64,000 bases of DNA from Peltaster fructicola (lineage: Eukaryota > Ascomycota > Dothideomycetes), in contig CP051139.1 of the NCBI GenBank assembly GCA_001592805.2, forward strand, positions 62,001 through 126,000, given 5' to 3'. Positions 1 through 9,871 of the stretch are shown one piece after another. The position numbers and the translations under genes are program-made. The notes beneath the pieces are model-generated. The model did no database searches, was not told where the DNA came from, and was given only the letters and a program-made list of their open reading frames with translations. Position 1 is the stretch's first letter; each line of letters starts with the position of its first letter.

Positions 1-620
1 TGCTGAGTGATGATCGACGTGCCGAAAACTTTGATATAGATGGAGCCTCAGTCAGACTCTGTAGCCATTATAGGCCAAAGCGTAACGGCGAAGGATTCTT
101 GGGGGCCATTTCTCAGCTTCGTATCACACTGCTTGACCAAGCAGCGATGTGGGACTACTCGTCGTCATGCAGGGATCCTTCGATCCAACTCCTGCACTCA
201 CCGACTCGCACTGTGTGTATTGTACGCTCCTCAGACCCTGATGTTCCTCGATATAGGTACAGCTGCATGTTTGCGCAGAGTTTATACTGCTGGATCGGCA
301 TCTGGCAGGCTCGGTGCACCAATTGCGAGTAATCAGCTCGGTGAGGGAGACACGCTGGTGAGGCAAGCGACGAGAAGTACGGAGTGCAGTAGGCGTTTGT
401 TTGGTGGCAGATGAAAGATGTGCGAAGGCGGACGAGCGACGTGGAAGGATGATGATTTATGGCCTCGGCCCTTGGTCTGTGCGGATCGTCAACAACATGT
501 GTGGCACGGTTACTGTACATGAATCGTCAGCTACGGTCCTGGCTATTGCAAAGCTATATCACTTTGTCCCCGATTGCTGAACGCAGCCTGGACGCCATCC
601 TTGTCATCTCTAGCATCATC
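1..620. other. No gene seen
   Basis: Short overlapping frames occur on both strands here. None shows a recognisable domain, a coding-like composition or a convincing splice pattern. The stretch is downstream of the HET gene that ends at 621 on the minus strand, so it probably holds that gene's 3' flank. Confidence 0.6.
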
Positions 621-2402
621 TCACTCAAGCTCGAAGGTATCGGCATCTTCCTCCCGCCAATCGACAACCTCGCCATGCATCATACCGTGTACGTAGCACG
701 CACCAATCCATTGATACCTTTCTCGAGTCTTGCGAAGGACGGCAGGGGATCTCAAGCCATGAAGGATGCAAATGATATCGCCCTCAGCGGTGCCCGCGGG
801 CACCATAGCTAGAGGGAAGGTCGGTGTGTCGAGCGCTGCCAGTGTCCGGCCGTGACACTTGCCCAGCATGCGGTAATCGTAAGACTTGGTGATGTTGGCT
901 AAGAGCGCCGTGTATACATCGGTGTGAGTACAGCTGGCAGGTGTGTCTGACTTGATGTCCACCCCCATCACTTCTGAAAGAGTCCCACAGGCAAGGGTAG
1001 AGATTAGGAGTTTGAGCTGCCATGCCAGATCCTGGCCACCTTTTCCTTCTCGACCAGGGTCTAAGTGACGAGAGAGTTGCGGCATCTGGAAGCTCAATCG
1101 AAGGTACTCCTCCAACCATACAGCAAGTCCAAGTTGGACACGAGTTCTATACGAGCTCCTCATCCTATGCGTTGAGACTTTTGCGATTCTTGAGATTTTC
1201 TTGCCTCTTGTCAGTAATACGTTGTTTGTGTGCTGACGAGATGCGCGTTGATGTGGACCGCACGCTTCAAACCATGTTTTATGCGAGATATACTCACCCC
1301 GGCGAGGCCGCCGCCAGGTCGGAACCCATGATGGCAGATCGTCCGAGTCCATCGGTTCGCGACCCTCAAGAATCGACAAGGAGGTATTGTTAATGACGCA
1401 TAACGTGGTCTTTGTCAATAGAGCCTCAAGTGGCATGTTGTAGTCGACAGGAATGTCGCAGTGACCTGAAACTCGTACTGGAGGCTGCAAAGCAAGTACC
1501 GCATACACACGATCATGTGGCTCGGAGGTTTGATATGCATATCGGCTGAGGCTGTGCAATTGTTCATGCAAGAAATATCGTCTTCCATCGTGATACCGAG
1601 TGTACTGTCGCCAGATCATCTCCACAGGACACTTGACACGATAGCCTAGCTTCAAGTCCAGTAGCGTCACCAATGCTCTCAAATCTCGCAGTTGACAACG
1701 GTGGGCACCACAGCAGAAGAGATGTGCTCGAGAAACGACAATCTCTTGCAATGCCCAGAGACGTAAGAACCAAGGCTTTGCTAGTAGCGCTCGAGCTCCG
1801 TCCAGGCCAGCATGTAGTTGAGCATGTCCACCAGCAGTCAACTCAACCAAAAGGCCATGACTTTGCACTGAATCGATCATTGCCGTTCGACTGTCGGCCT
1901 CAAAACAAGACATGCGTCCAGTGAAGTGCACCTGGTCGATCATGGCGAAGGCAGCAGCGATATCGGGTTCACTGTCGCCGAGCCAGATGAGGACGCATTC
2001 TGCCATCTCATATATCCGGCCCATCATCCCAACTTGATGGCTCTTCTCATCATTGAAGCGCTGGTCGATGCAGATCTGATCCGCCCAGAGGTCAATGTAC
2101 TCGTCTTCGTTCGACGGCTGAAATTGTGACAGAGCAGTATGGAGAGTATCGCTGATCTCCATGCACCACGACGTACCAAGCTGTATAGTCGTATGTGTCT
2201 GGGTGTTCATGTCTCCCCACGCATACGAGATTGCTTTGTAGATCGGTTCATCTTCAAGATCCGTGTGGAAGATGTCGCAACGAAGCATGGGCGATTCGTC
2301 GTCGGCTGGTCGAAGACTTCGCGCGTACAATCTCAGGATGCGGATCTGAGTAGGAGCAGTAAGAGGCTGGTACTGATAGCGCAGGAGACGCCGACTGTCC
2401 AT
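621..2402 (-). CDS. HET-domain (heterokaryon incompatibility) protein, het-6-like
   Basis: This is a 593-residue HET-domain protein. HET proteins trigger cell death after fusion of incompatible hyphae, acting as intracellular nonself switches. The HET signature begins near residue 55 with YKAISYAWGD, followed by DLWADQICIDQ and by MGRIYEMAECVLIWLGDS. The C-terminal part carries ILHGLRSPAVLRKTRERYQ and then GACYVHGMMHGE, the tail typical of het-6-like proteins, so the protein looks complete. The frame is open to 2705, but the extra 101 residues do not look like protein, and a branch/acceptor-like CTCAC...ACAG near 2530 suggests an untranslated intron upstream. I therefore start at the Met of MDSRRLLRYQ. 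No partner gene such as a NACHT/STAND receptor adjoins it. The family call is firm; the start is moderately sure. Confidence 0.88.
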   Translation of the reverse strand: MDSRRLLRYQYQPLTAPTQIRILRLYARSLRPADDESPMLRCDIFHTDLEDEPIYKAISYAWGDMNTQTHTTIQLGTSWCMEISDTLHTALSQFQPSNEDEYIDLWADQICIDQRFNDEKSHQVGMMGRIYEMAECVLIWLGDSEPDIAAAFAMIDQVHFTGRMSCFEADSRTAMIDSVQSHGLLVELTAGGHAQLHAGLDGARALLAKPWFLRLWALQEIVVSRAHLFCCGAHRCQLRDLRALVTLLDLKLGYRVKCPVEMIWRQYTRYHDGRRYFLHEQLHSLSRYAYQTSEPHDRVYAVLALQPPVRVSGHCDIPVDYNMPLEALLTKTTLCVINNTSLSILEGREPMDSDDLPSWVPTWRRPRRGEYISHKTWFEACGPHQRASRQHTNNVLLTRGKKISRIAKVSTHRMRSSYRTRVQLGLAVWLEEYLRLSFQMPQLSRHLDPGREGKGGQDLAWQLKLLISTLACGTLSEVMGVDIKSDTPASCTHTDVYTALLANITKSYDYRMLGKCHGRTLAALDTPTFPLAMVPAGTAEGDIICILHGLRSPAVLRKTRERYQWIGACYVHGMMHGEVVDWREEDADTFELE

Positions 2403-3097
2403 GTCGTCTGTCGCGGTGTTGATGAAGTCAGTCGGCGTCAGCGTCGTAGATCTTGCAGTGCAGTGATCTTTCTTCGAACCTTGCGCTTCTGATACATGCT
2501 GTCTCATGCTGTCCCACGCTGGTAGGACCTGTATTATGTGAGCATACAAATGAAGCAAATAGCTCTGGTGATATATGAGGCTGTCGATCAGTCTCAGCGT
2601 CGCGCATGAAGTCAATCTTGCAGAGCGACATCGATTAGAGGCATCCCGGCAGAGCCTCGATGAGGCTGTGCGTTGTGCATGATGTGCAGCCACGAGCCAG
2701 CGCACTGCCTACTTGGTGGAAACACTAACTATCTCGCGATAGCTACCATGGAGTTCACCAGGACAGCTGGCGTGGCATTGATCAGACGAGTTGCAATCTG
2801 CGAGTCAAAAGGCAATGGCAACAGGAGTTGTGATGATGAGTGAGAGACGATTGCGGTTCCCCGCTGTGGTTGAGGATAGCATTCTGTCGATCCAATGACG
2901 TGTGAGCTCATCTGACGACAATGATGATGATCGCTGTCTAGATAGCCAAGCTCTCAACGGCGAGATTAACCAACCACCCTATCACATCACGAGCGGCACG
3001 CCAACCTTGGCGGACGCTGTCACAGGTAGCTGTTCATCTGCGTCGCACCTCGATCTCTTACAACATACATCATATCTTCTTGACCTTATCGCTGACT
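2403..3097. promoter_or_regulatory. Divergent intergenic region
   Basis: The region separates the HET gene (-) from the disordered-protein gene (+) and must hold both promoters. A plausible 5'-UTR intron acceptor for the HET gene lies near 2530 on the minus strand. No TATA box or operator can be named, and the short frames here are not convincing. Confidence 0.4.
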
Positions 3098-5328
3098 ATG
3101 GAGACTCTCAAGAGTGTCATAGGCTTTGGCGGCAACAAGCCAGAGTCAGGAAAAGAGCCTGTCAACAGTGAAACAGGCGCTGGCACTGCAACTGAGCCGT
3201 ATGATGCTGGCAACCAGGAAGGTCAGTGACGCTGAACAGCTGGCGCTTCTCCTACTAACCACGCATCCAGAGAACCCTCCAAGCACTGCAGCTCACACAA
3301 CCAAGGCTGTCAATGAGACAGAGCCATTGAACGGCCAGAAAGGCGCGGGCACTGCAAGTGAGCCATACGACGCTGGCAACCAAGAAGGTACTTTGAAGTG
3401 AGCGAGATATTTCACGTAGAACTGAGGGTTACGTAGAGAACCCATCGAAGACTGTCTCTGCTCTACCAGATCACACTGAGACTGCGTCCCCAGCCATCGC
3501 CACTACTACCAACAACGTCGCAGCATCTAGCGTTACCGACTCGAATGTAGCAAAGCCTCTTGAACTGACCGAACCAAAGGACGGTACCACTACGACGAGT
3601 GACGCCTCGAAGATAGACAGCGTCGTTCCAGAGACACAGACAACTGCGATAGCACACGAAAGCACGCCAGCAGACACTGTCGCAAAGGACAGTGCCACCG
3701 CCGAGAAGGATGTTGTAGACGACGCCGTGGCACCAGAAGCCAAGCCAAATCTTGCAGCAGAAGGCTCTGCTCAATGGTCAGGCGATAAAGACTTGCCAGC
3801 AACGACTGAAGCCACTGAGAGTGCTGCAGTGCCAGTTGCTGCTGCTGCTGCTGCGAGGAATGCAGCTGTCACCAGCAACACCGATACAGCTGCTGCCACG
3901 ACCACGACCAGCACAACAGCTTCCTCGGGCAAGACCGATGCAATGGCTGCCAAGGACACCAAGGAGGCCAAAGATCCAGCGGCCAAGTCGAAGGACTCGA
4001 CTATTGGAAGCGCCAGTTGGTTCAAGAACACCATTGGTCGCAAAAAGAGCAAGTCTCCAGCTACAGCCGCCGAGAGTAGTAAGGCGAAGGACACCAAGGT
4101 AGCAACAGTTCCAGAGAAGGAGAAGGTGCAAGAGAACAACACCATTGCGCCAGTGGTGCCATCGAAGGCCGTCGACGAGAAGCCAAAGGAGACCAAGGCT
4201 GCCGATGTAGCACCTGTCGCAGTACCTGTCGCTGCCGCTGTGACATCAAAGACCGAGATGAAGCCGCAACCAGCCAAGTCAGCAGTCGTTGCACCTGCAG
4301 CTGCTCCGAAGACTGAAAAGAAGTCTCAGACAGTCGAGCAGAAGAGCACAGCTGAGCCAAAGCACAAAAAGGAGCGCTCTCTGTCCAGAGACTTCAAGCT
4401 GTTCAAAAATCCGTTCAAGAGGGATAGCAAGGCCGGTCTTGAGGAAGAGAAGGCCGAAAAGTCATCGAAGCCGTCGAAGTCTTCCAATGTGCCCGAAGCT
4501 GCAGCTGTAGGTGCTGTTGGTGGTGCAGCAGTTGCTGAGCATGAGCATAACAAGAAGGCAACTTCAGCAGCAGTGAAGGACGACGCGAGTCCAGCGACTA
4601 CGGCAAAGCCAGCATCCTTGACGGCAGAGCCTACTGCACCATCGAAGACGGATTCGATTGCACCAAACCAACTTCCAGCTGACGTCCCAGCTGGTACCGC
4701 CGAACCTGCAACTGATGCAGAGCTCCCACCAGTCAACGACGCACGCACAGAGCCTGCCGCCGCCACAGCAAGCTCAACTGAGCCAGTAGAGAGCACCATC
4801 CCAGCGATCAAGACCACGTCAGACGACGAAATCGCGCCAGATACCGCCACATCTCGAGCTATCGATGACGACGACATCGCTCCAGATCAGGTCGCTCCGT
4901 ATTCAAAGGATCCTGTTGCCAACACTGATGCCTCAAAGAGATCCGAGGGACTAACAGTACCAACCATCAACGAGCCGGCCACAGACCTATCTGAGGATAA
5001 AGGCAAGAGTCCAGTCAGCGCTCGCCGACCATCACACAACGTAGGCAGGGAGAACCTCTCTGCTATCCCAACTGCGGGCGGTATTCGTCTGGGAGAGAAG
5101 GCAATGGAAGAGCGCCGTACAAGCCAGGAATACCGACGGCAGTCCATTGCTCCACCAGCTGCGACTGAGACGCCTGTTGCTGCAAGTACCACCACGAACG
5201 GTGACAAGCAGCTGTCAGAAAGTCCAGCTGAGAAGAGGCAGCCAGTCGAGGAGAAGAAGACAACGACAACAGGTCTTAAGCGTCGAGCAAGTATGTTCGA
5301 CAAGCTGAAGGCAAAGCTGAAGGCATGA
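3098..5328 (+). CDS. Disordered Ala/Lys/Ser-rich protein with duplicated TATEPYDAGNQEG exon
   Basis: The model has three exons, 3098-3221, 3271-3387 and 3437-5328, giving 710 residues. Both introns are 49 bases, phase 1, with good GT...AG ends; intron 1 has a CTAAC branch site. Exons 1 and 2 both end in a near-identical motif (GAGTATEPYDAGNQEG, then GAGTASEPYDAGNQEG), and exons 2 and 3 both begin with ENPS. The rest is low-complexity sequence rich in A, T, E, K, P and S, interrupted by conserved-looking basic patches: WFKNTIGRKKSKSP, SLSRDFKLFKNPFKRDSK, and a basic amphipathic C-terminus RRASMFDKLKAKLKA. No enzyme domain, signal peptide or membrane segment is visible. The patches could bind membranes or partners, which is inference. 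I do not recognise a named family. The long antisense frames across it are composition shadows. Confidence 0.85.
3222..3436 (+). repeat. Tandemly duplicated intron-exon unit
   Basis: Intron 1 plus exon 2 is followed by intron 2. Both introns are exactly 49 bases, split the same Glu codon after NQEG, and are followed by an exon starting ENPS. The flanking coding sequence GGCAACCARGAAG is almost identical at both donors. The introns themselves have diverged. Exon 2 (117 bases) is a phase-symmetric cassette, so skipping it would keep the frame. Confidence 0.7.
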
Positions 5329-5520
5329 AGGAGGATTGATTACACTGCTTTGCTTGGAAAGATTCCCCATTTTGCGATTGATTTGTCGTTACGTGCTGAT
5401 TTGATGATATCCCCCATTGCTAATACCCTGTATGTCATTGTTCGTATTCGAAGTCTATCCTCTACCTCTTGGCGAGCGTGATTCTGAGGTGTATCCAAGG
5501 TTTGTGCAACACCTCGAGCT

Positions 5521-5640
5521 GAAATGATATCCACGTCGAGTTCGGTGATGAGCCCTGCCCACTCTATGCATTACCTTGTTGAAATGATGTCCACGTCGAG
5601 TCGAGTCATAGATCCTACCGAGTCTATGCATTACCTTGGG
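5521..5640. repeat. Two-copy 60-bp direct repeat spanning the HEM3 stop codon
   Basis: Bases 5521-5580 and 5581-5640 align end to end without gaps and differ at about 14 of 60 positions by eye. The right copy contains the last codons and the stop of HEM3 (minus strand). The left copy carries the same TCTATGCATTACCTTG block further into the 3' flank. The unit duplicated the end of the gene into its own 3' UTR. Confidence 0.85.
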
Positions 5641-6763
5641 CGGCGATGATACCTCTGTCAAGCGTGATCTTCTCTAAGATCTTGTCGGCGCCCTTCTCAA
5701 CCAGTTTCTTCGCGGCATTCCAGCCGAACTCATCAGCCTCTGCGATGCTGGTGACTCGCTGTCTCATCTCAACTTCAACGGCATCTTGTCCGTCGAGGCT
5801 TATGACGATCGCACGCATAATGAGCTCGTCTGTCAAACCATCCGCAGTGTCGTCTTCAGCAACACCTGAAAGCTGCTCGTAGTTCTCGGCGGGCTTGACG
5901 CCAACGGCAACACCAGACGCTTCCGTGGATGTGAGCGAGGTCTTCTTCGACACCCACTCTGTCTCGACGCCAATAGGTACTGAGCAGCCTCCCTCAAGCG
6001 TTCGCATCAGACTTCGTTCCGCCAAGCCTGCTTGCATGGATCGGTCGCAGATGATAGGCTTGAGAACACCCTCCATCTTGGTGTCATTCTTTCTGATCTC
6101 CAGACCAAGAGCACCTTGACCAACGGCATAGAGCATGCCGCCATTGTGCTTGCTGAGATACATCGAGACGCGGTTGAGCATGCCCAGTCGGTCAAGACCT
6201 GCAACTGCTAGCACAGTAGCAGAGTATTGAGATTGAGGATCGTCCAGTTTGGCAAGTCTCGTACCCACGTTGCCTCGAACATCTGCAAACTTGAGGTGTG
6301 GATAGAACTTCTTGAGCTGTGCAGTACGTCGAAGACTAGATGTACCCACAATCGAGCCTGCTGGCAGATCGCTCAACGTCTTATACTGCTCTACGAGAGA
6401 CGCCTTGATCACCAACCCATCTCTCGGATCCCTCCTCTTGGTCACACCTGCCAATGCCAGCTCGGCGGGCAGTTGTGTAGGCATATCCTTCAGACAGTGC
6501 ACGATGACATCCAGCTCGCCCGATTGCAGCAACACCTCGAGATCTTGCGTCCATAAGGCTTTGTCGTTGAACTTGTAGAGGGCTGTGGTCTGGTTATTGT
6601 CGCCTGCTGTTGCCATAGCATGAATCTCGAAGGTGTGAGAAGGCCATGCTGCCCTCAATTGCGCGACTACCTCATCTGCTTGTACTCGAGCTAGGAGTGA
6701 TCGTCTTGTGCCGACATGTATGACTTGCTGGGTCGTCGGCGTTGTCTCTGCTTGTGTTGCCAT
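5624..6763 (-). CDS. HEM3: Porphobilinogen deaminase (hydroxymethylbilane synthase)
   Basis: A cytosolic heme-pathway enzyme that condenses four porphobilinogen molecules into hydroxymethylbilane. The single exon encodes 379 residues, slightly long for the family because of short N- and C-terminal extensions. Visible landmarks are the start motif GTRRSLLARVQADEVV (about residue 18), the catalytic Asp93 in LKDMPTQLP, the Arg-rich substrate segment GTSSLRRTAQL, DVRGNVGTRL, and Cys260 in LEGGCSVPIG, which carries the dipyrromethane cofactor. All key residues are present. It is divergent from the NOPCHAP1-like gene across about 260 bases. Its last five codons lie inside the 60-bp direct repeat. 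The identification is very secure. Confidence 0.97.
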   Translation of the reverse strand: MATQAETTPTTQQVIHVGTRRSLLARVQADEVVAQLRAAWPSHTFEIHAMATAGDNNQTTALYKFNDKALWTQDLEVLLQSGELDVIVHCLKDMPTQLPAELALAGVTKRRDPRDGLVIKASLVEQYKTLSDLPAGSIVGTSSLRRTAQLKKFYPHLKFADVRGNVGTRLAKLDDPQSQYSATVLAVAGLDRLGMLNRVSMYLSKHNGGMLYAVGQGALGLEIRKNDTKMEGVLKPIICDRSMQAGLAERSLMRTLEGGCSVPIGVETEWVSKKTSLTSTEASGVAVGVKPAENYEQLSGVAEDDTADGLTDELIMRAIVISLDGQDAVEVEMRQRVTSIAEADEFGWNAAKKLVEKGADKILEKITLDRGIIAAQGNA

Positions 6764-7027
6764 TGTGAGTAGTGTGCGAGATGTCGTGCAGTGATACGTG
6801 GTGGGATATGTGGCGTCATTCAGAACAAAGACATCGGCAACTGTCGCAGTTTTTGGATGCAGACGCCGAGGTCGCTCTCGTCACAGCGACTACTGTTTCG
6901 CGAAAACACACCTTTATGTTCTTCCTTCCACCTTGGCGATCAATGCGGTGAGCAACCTCACTCGGTATCTTGTCTTGAGCCGCGTGCAGGGCTGCATACC
7001 CACGCTTCCTTTCAGGCTGCCTTGAGC
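6764..7027. promoter_or_regulatory. Shared divergent promoter of HEM3 and the NOPCHAP1-like gene
   Basis: These 264 bases lie between two divergent start codons and must serve both genes. The open frame reading into the plus-strand gene from 6791 is not protein-like and is taken as 5' UTR. No specific factor site can be named. Confidence 0.5.
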
Positions 7028-7624
7028 ATGCCTCAGAAACGAGCTGCACAGTCTGTAGATGCTGTCAGTAACACAACAAAGCAGCCTGCGAAAAAGCAGT
7101 CCACGGCTTCCGCGCGCGATGGTGTAGCACAGGAAGTGAGACCTGCAGCAGGTAGGGATGATCCTACAGTGTCGTCTGCTATGCTCAAGCCCAACACCTC
7201 AAAGCACGAGTCGATACCGAAACAACCTCAGACCTCTGACGAGGACATCACTACTGTCAATCGGCACTCGAAACCGTCCTTTGTCCTCCCAGCATCACTC
7301 TCATCCCATTCGCTACACGATCGACTGCGATCCTTCTTACCAGAGCTCGCTCAGTCAAATGAGAAACTCGCGCATGAGACCAACAAGAGCTTGGAAGATG
7401 TCGGAGATGAAGAGGAGCATATATCCATGGAGCTAGGCTTGGGTGTTCTCGAGCAGCAGCCTGACGAGTCTGACAAAGATGAAACAGATTCAGGTTCAGA
7501 CTCATCCAAGGACAGCAAGGATCATGCCACACCTGTGCTCAGTAAGGCTGACGACGATCACATGCGCAAATTGCTCGGTCAGAGCACATCAGTAGAGAAA
7601 GCGAATATCGAAGAGGTAGGGTGA
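7028..7624 (+). CDS. NOPCHAP1-like (DUF4598) protein, putative box C/D snoRNP assembly chaperone
   Basis: A 198-residue acidic protein with a disordered N-terminus. The middle holds LHDRLRSFLPELAQSNEKL, then an acidic stretch, then ISMELGLGVLEQ. This pair (leucine-rich helix with FLP and ANE/SNE, followed by the short E-[LM]-x-LGLGVLE motif) matches what I know of the NOPCHAP1/C12orf45 family. Family members link NOP58 to the R2TP complex during box C/D snoRNP assembly in the nucleus. The start is the first Met that precedes protein-like sequence (MPQKRAAQS). The C-terminus is Ser/Asp-rich. A GTGAG just after the stop leaves open a short extra exon. Family assignment is by motif memory, not by search. 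Confidence 0.7.
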   Translation: MPQKRAAQSVDAVSNTTKQPAKKQSTASARDGVAQEVRPAAGRDDPTVSSAMLKPNTSKHESIPKQPQTSDEDITTVNRHSKPSFVLPASLSSHSLHDRLRSFLPELAQSNEKLAHETNKSLEDVGDEEEHISMELGLGVLEQQPDESDKDETDSGSDSSKDSKDHATPVLSKADDDHMRKLLGQSTSVEKANIEEVG

Positions 7625-7877
7625 GACGTACAGCACGTCTGTAGCTCAAGCGTTGTTTGTTGTATCGCAGACAGACTACGCGCACCACGGATGGACACCA
7701 AGCTGGCATAATTAACGATTGCGGTATCGTTACAAGCACTATCATACAGATTCGCGGTCTTTTTTGCAGCTACCAGGCAGGGTATCTCCCAACACAGCCA
7801 GCCCAACCGTACAGGACGTTATTCATTTTCGCGTAAGATGTATTCTTCCCTCCGACCAGACCATCATCGTGCATTCC

Positions 7878-9064
7878 TCAATGGGACAGCACTCTCTCGA
7901 GATCTCGCTCGGTAGACTGCCTCACTCTATCCGAGGACATCCTCACTCGCTCAGAGGATCCTCTCACTGAATTTTTCTTGACCAGCTTCCTCGGAGCAAG
8001 ATTTGGCTTCGATGCTTGGTTCTTCAGCACTCCCGGTCTCGGTACTATCGTCTTGGGATTCGCCTCTCCTTCGCCGCTCGTTATACGCTCGCCTCGAGTT
8101 CGTACCCAGTTGACGGCCATTCGTAAGCGAGTCGCACTGTTCTTTGAGGACGCTATCGTCGGGACATACATCCTGGGCGTGGCCGGAGCCTGACTATTTG
8201 TCCACGACCAGCGTGGTGCTTCTATGCGCAGATTCGGCGGTTTGAGGAAAGCTGCCGATATCCTGTTAGGTCGGTGTGAACCAGGTCTGCTCCCTTGATA
8301 TGATTCTGGGAGAGGCGAGATTTTGCCATCGTCGACAAACGACGTTTCGCTGTGCCTACGTGAGGCGTCCATGATGTCGTCTTCATCGACCTTGGTTAAT
8401 GCTCGCTGTGGAGAAGCCGGTAGAAGGGAGGAGTGGTCGTCTGAATTCGGATCTTCGTGCATTGGATACGCCTCACCAAGCGTGGCCTTGATATATGCGT
8501 CCTTTCGACGGAATCGGTCTGCTAGATTCGACGGCACAGCTCTCTGGCCGTACCACGATGCAGCGTCAGTAGCCTCAGACATGTCTGGATCCTCGAAGCC
8601 AGGCGGTCGTTTTCGAGGCTTGGTCGTCGCATCAAGTTCGTCCTGAAGTCGTCGCCGTGCGCGAGTGCGCCGACGAGCACGCCCTTTGTATAGTGCACAT
8701 ACTAGCAGAGCAATAAGAAGAGTTCCACCTAGTAGTACAATCAGCACAACACAATAGCAGTGGCGCAAGACATACCGACGATCGTCGTCACGTAGATCGC
8801 GATCTTAGCGTTCCGTGAAAGACCATACGAAGGCTCACTTGGTGTTGTGGAAGCGTCAGACGTGCTCGTGTCTGATTGCAGTGATGTAGGAGTGGCCACT
8901 GGGAATGCTACCATCGTTGTGGACGAGGTGGAGCTAGCCAATGCTGTGTCGACAAAACCAGTGGAGAACGACGTGGTAGTCCCATCGATAGATGTTAACA
9001 GACTCGCAGACGTGGAAGTCGATGATGGCGACGTTGTCGTAGTGGATGTGATGAAAGTCGACAT
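7878..9064 (-). CDS. Ser/Thr-rich single-pass membrane protein
   Basis: Two exons, 8776-9064 and 7878-8728, are joined across a 47-base intron (donor GTATGT, branch CTGAT, acceptor CTAG) to give 379 residues. The first 80 residues are almost all Ser/Thr and likely O-mannosylated outside the cell. The splice completes a single membrane helix, KIAIYVTTIVGGTLLIALLV, followed by an Arg-rich stop-transfer segment (GRARRRTRARRR). The cytosolic tail of about 260 residues is basic and Ser-rich, with a repetitive end (SSERVRMSSDRVRQSTERD). There is no cleavable signal peptide, so the helix probably acts as signal anchor. The layout resembles Mid2/WSC-type wall sensors, but no WSC or CFEM domain is visible. 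Function is unknown. Confidence 0.8.
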
Positions 9065-9871
9065 CGTAAAGGCTCAACTCGAGGCTCCAATGCGTACATA
9101 TCTGGTTGTACTGCTTACCACCACCACCACCCTCTAGCTGACCATCCGGGCTGTGGCGTTGCCTGTCAAAAGTCTAATAACTGGACGGAGGGTTGAGAAA
9201 AATGCCTTGTGTGACAAGCACAAGATCGAAAAATCCCTGCAGTGCAACATGCAGCAACCTAGCCAGCAGGAAGGACTCGACCTACATATGTCAGGCCGTT
9301 CCTAGTAGTGGATACACGGACGCTGACGGGCTATAGTCGAAACATATGACTCGGACTAGGAATATGAGGAGTCGACATGCCACAGCTCGGCAAGAGCCCG
9401 CAGTAGGTATGAAGACTCTGCGATCAGCAAGGCATACAGCGATCGTACGTAACGGTGATTAGCTGACACATGTGTGTGTACGCAAAGCTCTGACATGGAT
9501 GCTTCCAGGAAATGAGCTGCATGAAAAGGTCGAGGTGCATGTGTGTTCCTGATTCAGGCGAAGAGTGGTGCTGCCGGCAGTAGCTTGGCCCTGGTTATAT
9601 CAGCCCGCGTGGGATCGTGTCTAGAAGATGCCGTTAGGTGGTGTCCCACTAGCTCGCGCGTGTGAGACTGGATCAAAAGTGTTTCAAGAAGGGCCTTTGA
9701 TGAAGGCGAAAGCAAGATTTCAGCCGCGGTCGAAGGTCTCGACATTTGGACTCGCCATCCACATGCACACCATACGAGATTTCGTGCTCACGGGACGGGC
9801 GCACCCCTGAACGTTATCCTCGAGGTCATCGAGTCAGTCTGCAGTAGCGTTTCGAAATCTGAGTGTTGCCA
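9065..9871. other. Intergenic region, no gene seen
   Basis: This lies between two minus-strand genes and should hold the promoter of the Ser/Thr-rich membrane protein and the 3' end of the P450. A short CCA/ACC run occurs at 9117-9135. The small open frames near 9554-9810 look non-coding. Confidence 0.5.

Noticed and set aside
2403-2705. N-terminal extension of 101 residues on the HET protein
   Set aside because: The extension lacks protein-like composition and carries a branch/acceptor-like signal; the HET family normally begins close to MDSRRLLRYQYQPL-like sequence.
3771-4877. Long antisense Ala/Val-rich frames opposite the disordered-protein gene
   Set aside because: They mirror the repetitive GCN/AAG codons of the real plus-strand gene and have no start context or domain.
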